DNA of 64,000 nt, taken from positions 15,263,299 to 15,327,298 of the forward strand of contig NC_064889.1 in NCBI RefSeq assembly GCF_929443795.1, given 5' to 3'. The position numbers were made by a program, and so were the translations under genes. Shown here one piece after another: positions 13,601 to 25,600 of the stretch (positions are counted from its first letter, which is position 1; each line of letters begins with the position of its first letter). Source of the DNA: Astur gentilis. Its lineage: Eukaryota > Chordata > Aves > Accipitriformes > Accipitridae. Under the pieces are notes generated by a model. The model worked only from the letters and a program-made list of their open reading frames with translations, was not told where the DNA came from and made no database searches.

Positions 13601-16600
13601 AAATTCTGTTTCAAAAAGAGAGTGCATAAAAAGCTGGTGATCTGAAAATTTAACATTGCACTTCTTAGTGAATCCTTTCTTGTAAACCTACACTTCCTTG
13701 CTCAGAAGGTGATAGAAGAAGCTTTGATTCCTTTCCCTGGGGCCTACTACCCTTCCTATGTAATTTCTTTTTTAGAAGTCGTATTTATTTTTATGCTCCA
13801 TATCCAAGCATAAATACTGTTCAATAACTGTATACCTTGAAATGCCTTTAAATCTTAACATGATTTAACTCATCAATTTTTCTTTTTTTTTATACAACTT
13901 TCTCAGTCCCAAATTAAGTATTGTTTCCAGGAAATAACTGTGTGTAATGCTACTAGTCAGTTAGCTAGTCATTGTAAGTCCTGAAAATAGTTAGTTCTCT
14001 TTCAATAGATCATTTGCAATTAGCTATAAAATGGAACTTTTTTTAGCTATCATTCAGAGTTGGTATTAAAAGATTTAGGAAGAAAATTTAATAATGCTTT
14101 TAAACTTAATAGTGCAAGTATATAGAAAAATACTTACATGAAAGGAACAGAAGCAAGGTATATTCTGTTGGCCAAGGTATTAATTGCTATAATATTATAA
14201 ACCAGTTAGTTAAAAAATAAATAAATCACTGTGGGGACAGAGAAGAGGTAATCAAGTTTTGGGTGTTTTCTAACAGAGGTGGGTGCATGCGAGAGGAGTG
14301 GAGTTATGCCCTCATTTAGAATCAAACCAAGTTGTGCTGCAGTATTTACAAAGCCCAGCAGATTTATCTACAAGTATATCAGCTCAGAAAAGTTTAATGT
14401 AATTTAAAATTCATTAACAATTTATACACATAAATTCAGATTTGCACATGAATTCTGAAGGGACTGACTTCTATGGACAGCACACAAGACTACTCTGATT
14501 CCTTAAAACTGGTCATGTAAGGAGCCTCTCAGAAGTTATGGAAAATAGCTTTTTCCTGGAAGTGAGAGAAATTGCAAAGCATGCCTACACACTTCCTTGC
14601 TACACAAAAGAAACAGCAGGGTTGGCAAGATCTGTGCAGAGTTCAATGTTGTTTGCAATAAATGGGAAACCTGTGGCGGGTCATCTCTACTCAGCCAGCA
14701 TATTTAACATGTAATTCATTTTAGCATGTATTGATGCAACTTTGCTGTATAAAAGAAAGGTAAGGCAAAATTACTATGTAGCTGAAGTCTGTCAGCAAAG
14801 CGCATACTGTCTTCCAAATTCTTGCTTCTGGTTTTTTTTAAGGTTTGTGTTTTCACTTTGTTTGCATAAATGTATGCATAGAGAAAAAAAGGTGCGAGTT
14901 TTCTGTACCATGGCAATTTCACAAACTCATACTGTGCTAAAAGTCGTTTCCACTAATATTGGCTTTGTCTCCAGAACCTCTAAGTACAAAGTTCTGGTTG
15001 TGGCTTTGTGATCACAGTAAATATGCACGTTAATTTAATATACATTTTGAAATGAGGAGTGATACATATATATAAGCTTCATATTTAGACAAAAGTGGAA
15101 AGAAAATATATCAACCCTCAAACTTTCCATTATCCTTAGGTAGTCTACATCTGAAAATGACTTGCAACTCAGCAGCCATGGGAGGCCTTTGTCTTTCATA
15201 GGAATAAATATTAGAATATAGATATTCTTTGCAGGTAATATTATAAACATTCCTGCACTAGTTCTTTAAATACTGTGAAGTGACACCATACTGCCAAAAC
15301 AGACCTGTTATTTGTGTTTAAAAACAAACAAAGGTGTAACTTCTTTTTTTCCTGAAAAAGACCCTTTAAAAGAAAAAAAATAGTTTTATGAAAGGGACAG
15401 CCTATCTGTTTCAAATAGCCTTATTTTTGTTAACCTACAATTCAGATCTTGCAGTTCTTACTCAGGAATTGTGCTTGCAAGATCAGTTCTCCAGTTTCAA
15501 TAACTGTATTGTGACTATCTTGATCCTGACTGCTTTTAACTGTGCTTCTACATCCTAATTATTGTTTTGTGCTTTGGAGACAATTCCACAAGTGTATAAC
15601 AGGAAGGAAATCAGGTTTTTCTTTTGCTGTCTGCATGCCAACACATGGCTAATAAAAAAGGAAGAGGAAATGAGTAACACATATAAATGGGGAAGTTTTC
15701 CCTCTGAACTACATAAAGATACTCTGATGTGCTTATAATTTTGCCTGTGACTACACAGTGCTGAAAGTGTACCTTGAATTATTTCCATGGGTCTTGTAAG
15801 TTCTACTGTGTAGGCAAAGAGATGACTTTGGTTCCTCCAAGCCATCTTCCATGTTAGGTATCTATATAGCCTTTTCTACTGTAGAGTGTGAACCCCTCAC
15901 ATCTGCCCATGTGGTGCAGCAGGGGGATTCCTGTTCTGAGGCTGAGGAAAGGAGGTACAGAACAAATCAGATCCAGATGCCGAGAAGCGCTTCAGTGCCC
16001 GTCAGAGGAATCCATAGCATAAAGTAATAAAAGAATGAAAGGAGGATTTTCCATATGGTCCATACATGCACACACGCATTTCTCGATTTCTGAAGTACAT
16101 ATTAAGATATATTATTTGCTCACTGAACTGAGCAGAGAACTCAACTGGCCACAGAAAGGCTTTTATTTTATGCCACTGATATTCCATTATTTTCAATAGT
16201 GTCACAGGTTGCTGAAAACCAGCATTCACTGTCAATAATGAGATGGACCCTCATTTTGCTGTCCCTCCAAACAGTTCTTTTACAAAATGTATTAGATTCA
16301 ACTTCAAATGTTTGAGACAAACCTACATTTCCAAAGCTTTTCTACCTAGGGACATTCAGGAAAATTAATTCATTCCAATTAACAAAAGACGCAACTTTGA
16401 AGAAATTAGTTATGCTGCTTTAAAGCCTTATGTGATTGCAGAGTTAGTGTTCATTTGATTTAGGTTGCTTTGAAAGTAAACTAATCTGTATTGAAATGGC
16501 TTTAATTGGATTTATCCATTTTTAGAGTTTATTTGGATTAATTTTCCTCACTGCATCCTATAAAGTCTGAAGTCACCTTTTTAGATGTGGAAATCTTTCT

Positions 16601-19600
16601 GTCTCTGAAATCAGTGGATAAATAGGGTAATGTAACTGATAACTAACTGCGTCTATCATAATGTTTCAACACTTCACCCTTCTTGTAGTGACTGATCTGG
16701 AGTTAAATATATGTCATATGGAACCTGGTTGTACTCACTAAACATGTTCTGTGTTGCAGGTGGTTCAAGAAATTCAGAAGAAAGGACTCTTAAGACGACC
16801 AATAGATTTAATGTTAGCTGCATACCTCATTCTAGCAACGGGGTTTTGCATATTTAGGGGCATGGTAAGTTGAAGATATTTTAATATTCTGGCCTCTAAT
16901 TTTCAGTCAAACTTTTAAATTTGAAATCGTGTCTGTGTGAAAAAGTATGTACATTTTGGTTAAGGGAAATCTTGTGACTTTCAGAGCTGAAATAGGCCTT
17001 AGATATAAAAAGGACAAATTGATTATTTATGATAATTAGTGGTGCTTTGCTTCTCCATTTTGCCTTGTGTAAAGTATGTTTTTCAAAAGGAGGTGCAGAA
17101 TCACAAGAGTAAATAGCATCCCAAGTGCAGATGAAAACTCTTCTCATTGGTCTGGTGTTACATTTATGGCCAAGAACATGGAGACAAACCAACTAAATTA
17201 AATCTGTATTCATGTTTTTCTAAACACAGACGCATAGTTAAAATTATATAGGAAACCAAGTTAATTTACACTGCATGAGATAGAGGAGAACATGTCCACC
17301 TGAAGAAAAAAATATCCACATTACCTGAACAACACATGTTGTTTCTACTTACCAAGAGCTAATTTTTAAAAAATGTTTGCTTTTTAAGCATAGCTGATTG
17401 ATTGAATTAAAATTTTGCAGGGAATGAATCAGTACTGAAAATGCTTGAAGTAGATAAATCCAGTAGTAGGTAAATCTAGTCCTGTCAGGTCTAAAGCTTT
17501 TTCTGTCTTAAGCAGAAGGGAAGTTGTATATCATTCAGTGAACAGAACTCAATTGTTTAGGTGTCTTAGACAAATGCCTGCTTGCTTGATTTGTAGATCT
17601 GATTCTGTCTAGAATAATTCAAGAGGGGACAATAAGTACCCAAGCAACATTTTATTTACCTAGCACAGATTGTTCTTTTGTAGTTCTGTTGCTCACATTA
17701 CTCTGTCATCTTCTGCTGTTTCTCTGAAAACTTGCCTCTCAAAATATTTTTTTTCTTCTAACTTGTCACAGACTGCTTTATTTCTTATAGATCATGCTAT
17801 TTCAGAGCACCACTGATGCAGGTTAATCAGCTGTTTTACCTGTAATTTCACTGTGGGAAATGTTAATCTCATGCTCTAGCATCTAACTTGGTTCTGCAAT
17901 GCCACTTCTTCATTTCTCAGAGGAATTTTTTTGTTGATTTTGAGAGTGTGGTCATTTCCTTACATATTTCCTTTACCAAACAGGAACTGCTTACTGGCCT
18001 TACTTTACACATACAGAGATCAATTGAACATCTCTGTGTAAGCTGCAGTAACCATGATTTTGTGAAAAAGGTAATAAAACGTAATCCGTTATAGTCTACT
18101 CGGACCTGCTTCTTGGATGCTCATGTTGGAAAAGAACAGGGAAGAATATCCACTGTTTGTAAATCTTTGCATTTCTTCTCGAAGTCACACAAAAAAATAC
18201 ACATGAAATTGAGTTGTGGAAAACTTACTGTTCAGTCCTGTAACTTAGGCATTAACGATGCCTTGCCATAAAACACTTACAGTGACAGCTGTTGACACAG
18301 ATTGCTAACTCATTTGAGAATAGTATTTTTTTGTAGTAGTTTTAAGGGCTACTATGAAGAAGAACTACTTTTGCAACTGGGTCTCTCTTCATGTTTATTG
18401 GGAATTTTGTTCTTTCTATAGGAATGTAAAATCCAAAAATCTCTCTCTTGCTACTCTCTTAAAAGTTATTATTATTATTTTGAGTAACACCTGTCTCTCT
18501 GCATTGCTCTCCACTGCTACCTTGCCACAATGCAACTCTTTTGTTGGACTACATTTATAGCTTACTATCCTAAAATTGGGTGCTTAGCCTGAAGTTTCCA
18601 CTGTTTGAACAATTTTCCATTGGAAAGTTCATTTGCTGGGATCAAAGTCTGTTTATCAGAGCAAATCAATAGCAATTATACTTCTAGTACAGCATAGCCA
18701 ACTGACTGAATTCTTTTCCAGTCAAAATCTTTAAAACAGGCTGTCAGCATTTCCTTGCAAACTTTCTGAGCAGGAGCTGAGAGGAGGCTGCATTTCAGCT
18801 TTTTAACCGGTGATCAGATGTATCACTGTTGCAGTAGACTGTGAGCAAGCCTCCAGGGTAGCAGTGCTGCAGACCACTAGTGAATCTTTAGGCTGGTAAC
18901 AGGTGTCAGGTTAGCTCGTTTTAGAACAAATTCTTTGTTCACAGGAAGTTTTAAAAATTCTTCTTAGATTGCTCTGGATTGCCCTGCTGAACTCTGCCGG
19001 CTATATATTCAACTTCATGAGCCTTATATAAAAGATCCTGCTGCCTATCCTAAGCTTCAGGTAAAGCACTGACTGTGGAGCATAGAGTGTTAAGAAGTGA
19101 TTTGTTGACTGGCACAAAGATGAAGCCATGGGTTTCACAGATGGCAAGATCAATAAGGGAAGTATTTGTTCATGGCAAGTTAAACGGTATTTCGTATTTT
19201 CTACTACAGCCATTACAGGGTACCAAATCTTCACTGTGATAAACTTAGATTCAAATCAGTTACCTAGAGTTACACATCCTAATTACTCAGGCTTCTTTTA
19301 ATATAGTCCATGAAGCAGATCTGCATGCTTTTTATGATCATTCCCCTTCCTTAGAAGGGCAAAGTAGACTTTCAGTCTGGAATAATGGAGCAAAAAGGGG
19401 TGTAGTAGGACTATGTTCCTTAAGCTGATGTTACACTTCTGTGACTAGTGACACACTCCTTGAAACGTGACACTTTTTACAAACCCTATTTACACAAGCA
19501 TTGCAGAGGAGGGAATGTTGTGCTTTAGTTTTGTATTATTTGCAAGGTTGCCATTCTTTTGCAACCTTGGCTGCTGCATGGGGTCAGGGCCTGAAGCAGT

Positions 19601-22600
19601 AAGAGGATTCACAGGGGAGGCAATGAGCAGAAAACAAGTATCTCTGCCGGACCTATTCTTTCTGGGAAAGGGGTGGCTTGGGTGTCTCTCATACCTCCCA
19701 GCTGAAAGTGCAACGGAGCTTGAGAACTGGACACCCATGTTGTGTTGGACACCAAATTAGGTCAAGCCATGCTTATTGGCATGGTCTCAAGATGGCAAGG
19801 GGTAGGAAAACACGTCCTGGGATGAAGTAGATTTGGAGGGGGCAAAGAAACAACAGCCATCAATATTAGTGGAGGCCTTAGGGTAGCTGGATTCAGTCAA
19901 CAGCATCTGGGTATGAAACGCTTTTCTCAAAGAAGTTATAGCTGCAAAAAGGCCCAGGAATCATTGCTGCCAGGAGTGTAGTTTTGAATAGTCTCAACTC
20001 CTCAGTCAGCAGCTGGCTAATTTTGAAATGCATCTCCCTCACGCTGCAAAGCAACTAATATTTCTGTTTAAAATGCAGATGCTGGCATACATGTTCTACT
20101 CTGTGCCATACTATGTGATTGCTCTGTATGGCCTACTGGTGCCTGGTTGCTCCTGGATGCCTGATATAACCCTTATACATGCTGGAGGACTAGCTCAGGT
20201 ATTTCTTTGTAAAATGTTCGCTCTTGAATTACAAGTTCATAAGTAGAGACCTATGGAATAAATAAGGGGCCCAGGGCTTGATCTTCCCATGCAGGTTTTA
20301 TGCCATTCTAACTCAGATCACCTTTTGTATTTGTAAAAAATTAATTTAAGGAAGTGGAGAATCAAACCTATTACATGTCTCTAATGGCTGCATTCTTGCT
20401 TTAGTAGACTTCTCTCCTTCTGCCGAATCTTTTTATTGGGCTCATTTAAACCTTATTAAGCACTATGCACTCTTTAGCTGAGACCGTGAAGGAAGCCTGT
20501 CTTAAAGTCAACCATGTAAAAAAACCCCAAACACAACAAAACAGTACAATACATTGTTTCCATAATGTGTGTTGACCAGCTAGGTAGTTTGAAAAATATA
20601 AATGGAAAAAGTATCTACTAGTCACACAAAACAGATGACATCAGTTGATGATGTCGATATAACACTGGGAACCTCTTGGACCACAAACCACGGTAACACT
20701 AAGACATGCCTGTACTGCCAAAGGCAGACCAATGATCATATTTCTTAACTTATTCTGTTCTGATTCTTTGAAATAAACAACTATAGTTAATTACTAGATG
20801 GTGCTGGTGCTTACGAGTAGACGGACCAAAAGAAAAAAATTCAACAGGAGCTAGTAAATGACTTCTCATGACACACAGATGAGCATTAAACAGTTGAGAC
20901 AGAGTGTCAATTGATTTGTACTGCATGTAGGAAACGAAATGCGCTCTGAGCATCCAGACAATGCAAAAAATATGCACATAATCCTGCAACAATAATGAGA
21001 ACATAGGGATGTCGCAATAAGTGTAATTCAAGTACTACTATTAGACAAACACAGGCCAACACTTTGTTCCTTAGGCCTGAGATAACAATCAGGGATACAA
21101 ACTATGATCCAGCTAAATTGCCCAGTAAGGATGAGGGGGAGTGACATTTTATTTTCTGTTTGTGAGCAATTATCACAGAGAATATGACTTTTTTTTCTAA
21201 ACAGTTTATAGAGAATCTTGAGTTACCAAATTATATCAAAACAGGATCTGGCAAGCATATTAATGAGGAGGTTTAGGTGCTCAAAAGGTATCATAAATAT
21301 TATACAACTCTGTGTGGCCCAAATCTAATCTAAAAAAAGCGCAAGCTAGCTAAAGTAGGCAAGCCAGTGTCAGGAACCTCTCTCTACTGACAGATTACTC
21401 GGGTTTCATGAATTCCCCAGACAGTCAGGAAAGAAACCGCTCCTTCAAAGATTATTTAGCACAAGGAAAAGCAAACCAGACGTCAGTGTGCTGACTATCA
21501 CAATCTTGCAAATTTACCAAAAACAACAGCCTCCCAGATTGGAGGCAATTTTTGTTTGGTTGATTTGGTTTGTTGGGGTTTGCTTTGGTTTTGGTGGTTG
21601 TTTTGGTTTGGGTTTTTTTTTCCTTTGGTTTGTTTTGGTTTTTTTCCCCCTTCTTTTAAATGTTTCCCATAACAAACACTCACTTTTTTTTTTTTTTGTA
21701 ATGGCACTTTGTACATTTTAGCTGTACAATTAATACAAGCAAGATTCTGTTGCTGAAGCCTAAAACCCTTCTGTTGTCCCTTGTGGTTTGGCTTCAGGAT
21801 AATGCTGATTTACACATTAGACAAGGAGAAGAAAAGCTACTGGTAACCCAAAGCTAACACTCAAAACTTCCCATTTTACTCTTTAAAGCTTGTCCCTGGC
21901 ACAAGCAAAAACTGTGGGCTGACAAAAACTGATTAAGAGAACTGTATGTTGCTGCACACTCCCACATTTTATCCTGTTTCAAAAAACATTTCTTTAAGTT
22001 TGGGAGGGTTTGGGATTTTTTTTTGTAGTTTTTAGTTTAATGCACTGCAGAATGAACTTCAGTCATCCCACAGCTGAACATAATTTAATTGATTTGGCTT
22101 GGTGAGCAACCTGGGATGAAAAACCTGTGCGACAATGAATTGAGGACTCCTATATTATTTTGGTTTTGGGCACAAAACACATTTCCAGGTTTGTCTAGTG
22201 TTTTCTCAAATTAAAACATTGTAACTGATAATTAAAACATATGTAGTTACTGAAACACATTTTGCTTTCTATTATGCACAAAGGTCCAATAAAGGTAAGT
22301 ATCTAACAATGGAAACAGTGGGCATTGCTCTCTTGGAATGAACACTGCTCCTACAGATAAGGAATGTGGAGATTTTAATTACTTTTATTTCTATCATTAT
22401 GAAGTACGTCCCTTTTACAAAAACAAGTCTCAAAATACCATGTGATGCATCTAAACTAATAACCTCTAAAAGTGCCTAGCCTCTCACACACAAAGAGAAA
22501 TATTTACTGTGTTTCAGAGTTACATGTAGCTCTCAGCTTGAATTATTCTGTTACGAACATTCAAACTCCAAAACCAGGTTGTGACCCTTACTGGACTTTC

Positions 22601-25600
22601 TGAAGCTTCAGGAAGAACTCTTTAAATGTCACACGACTAAAGTACCAGGAGCTTTGATTATACAAAAGGGTTGGAATAGCCTTTGATTTTGATTAAATTG
22701 CTATCTCCCTGTGCAAGTGAGCCACATGAGAAGGGATGAAGAGCCATAGTCCTGCTATCCAAAACCATTCTGTCTCACCAACTCTCCATAGCCTACTTTC
22801 CTATTCTCTCAGATGTAGAAAGTTTTTGTCTACTCCTTCCTCATGTGTTTTCCTTAATCCTGCAATTTTTGTGGCTACTTGCTGCAGTGTCTCTTGTCTA
22901 CAAGAGAACTGAAACCCAAGGAACATATTTTTCTAAGTTACTTTCTCCCCACTCATATTTGATAGCTTTCCTTAGGCTCAAAAGACCTGGTCCAAATCCC
23001 TCCAAAATAAGTTACAGTCTTTGCCTGATTTTAGTCAGTTTTAGAGAGAAGGCACAGAGTGAAGAAGGACTCCTAACCTTTTTCCAGGCCCTTCTCTGTC
23101 CCTGGCTGGAGGGCTTTCTTGACTGCAGGGTAAAGAAATATTTGAAGCATTGCCTATGATTAGGCTAGAGACAAAAAAATATTGTAAAAAATCCAAACCC
23201 AAACTAATTCATAAAGACAAGAAGCTTAATGAGTAGCAGGCATACACAAATTGCAGTTGTCAATTTGAGCAGTGCCATGTCCAGTACCAGGCAGCTTCCA
23301 ATTGCTGTGGGACAGCCTGATCAGCAGGCTGGCCGAGGCTTCAAGCTTAACAAAGGCTGTATGTTAAACAGATAAGGCTACCTTAGAAGCTCACCTACAG
23401 CATCTCATTTGATTGATTTCTCAGCCAAGGTTTAGGGTTTGATCCTCAAAATTCTCCACTTAGAGTGGGTTCAATAACAGAAAGCACCAAGGAACGGCTT
23501 ATTCACTGAGAGGACCTGATCCCAGCGAGGTAACACAACAGACTCAAGGTTGCTCTCACTCACTGCAATGCCAGCCTATTGCACAACAGGCACAGAGATC
23601 TGCAGTAACTAACAGCTCTTACTGCTTAAGATCATGATTTTGGTACAAGTCTGCCTGGTACTTGAAAGAAGAGCAGGACTGGGCTACTGGTGAGTGAGAG
23701 ATTTGCTTTTAAGTTACACCCCCTGCCCCAAGGGAGAAAAAAAAAGGGGGTGGGGGGTGGAGCAGAAGCAGAGTACAGTCATGGAAAGGAAACACGAGAT
23801 TAAAGACATAACACAGTTTCCACAGAGGGAAATCAAATTAAAAAAAAAAAAAAAAAAAGTGACTTTAACAGACCTAAATATCCTCCCTGGTAATGAAAGG
23901 AAAGAGCAATGTGTTATATCGAAAAACAAGTCTAATAAACAATAATTTTATTATATGGTACATCATTAGCTAGTAAAAATCATCATGGGCTACAAATAGA
24001 ACAAACTGTTTCTTTTTATAATGCTCAAAGCTTACTAATGCACCACAACTCTTCTAAGAAACAAGACCACATAATAAGGCTTAGATCTTCAAAGGCATCT
24101 AGGAGGCTGTGGGAGTTCGGGTCTCTCAGAAGCAGCCCCTTACAGCTCTTTCTGACAAGGCTCACTGTGAACTTATTATGAATTTACTATTAACTTACTA
24201 TGATGCACAGCTGGCCACTCTTGGAGACAGGCAGGCCTTGCAGCCCTCCACAGAGAGGTACATAGCTTAGCATCTTGTTCACCCTAGAAGAGGCTCTAAA
24301 ATGCTAGCAGGAGGCTGTTATTATGTCCAGGTAAACATCAGACAGACCCAAACCTCCTACCTGAAGCCTGATGGTGGGTGGCTATCTGCCTGGGAAACAG
24401 CTACCTCATATAACAAGAGGACTTTGCTGCTGAGCGCTAATGCTCTGGCTGCCTGGGCTGAGATGGCTTCTAAGGCAAGGAAAGGCAGCAGGGTTCTGAG
24501 CAAGACCACCCAGGTGCCAAAGGCAGTTCCTGCCTGAGACAGGCAAGAACAAACAGGCTGTAAGAGACAGACTGAATTATGAGGCCGGTATAAAAAGGCT
24601 GCTGATAGCATGCCCCTGAACATCTGTTTACTGTGTAATAGCTATTTACAGAAACATGCTAAGTGGCACTCTACTGAAGTGTGTTTGTATTTGATTTGAT
24701 TACTCCGTTTCCTGACTCAGGTTTGCTAGATCAGCTCTCCCTATTCAGTGGAGGTGGTTAGAATCACCTGAAAACCAGTTTCCTTTTCAGTTTTGATGTA
24801 TGGTCTCAGCCTAACCTTTTGCTAGAGGGGTGTGTATTAGAACACCTGCACTGTATTACACTTTCTACTTTGCTAACTGTGAATGGAACTGTGTTCTCTG
24901 AGTCCAAAATAACTCCTGCTGAAGCCAGAACAGAGGATGTGATTTGGCCAGAGTGTACTACTCTGCGTTACTAAAATCCCGGTGTCCCTTTCTCTTGCTC
25001 TGCTTAAGATCAAATTGATGTTCTTCTCAGATCTCCTCCACTGCTAACTAAGAATAAAAAAAAATAAAAATTGGACACACAATAATTGATGTGAATGAGC
25101 CATGGCTTGAAATAGCAGGTAACAGATGGAGACAAAAGACAGTGACTATCCTGACGCTTCTAACTTTAAACGTTTGTTTATGCTAAAAATATGCTTCAGC
25201 TCAGCAAGCTTGTCTTTGCGTATAACCTTCACTGTAAACTTAACCTATACTTCAGAACCGCCCCGAGCCCAAAAGCCAAATATTGCAGACGTTTTCTGAA
25301 GTCACCAGGAGTTCTGGGATCAGAATCTGGAAGACTGGGTTTAAGATTCAAAAAATCCCCCAAACCAGAACTAACATAGCTTCCAGAATTTCCCTTTCTA
25401 ACTTTATTCAGAGCGAGTGTCTCTCTGCTTCCTGTTGATGCCAAACCCCACATTCCTAGGTAGGTGTGTGCAAGTCCTAGCCCCACTACTGGGCTGAGGC
25501 TTAGGAGTGCAGATCTCTACAGTGATGGACACTTCAGCAGCCATTTGCCTGGGGAAGGATTGTGGACCCTGTTTGCATGAATAATCACCTATAAGCCAAG

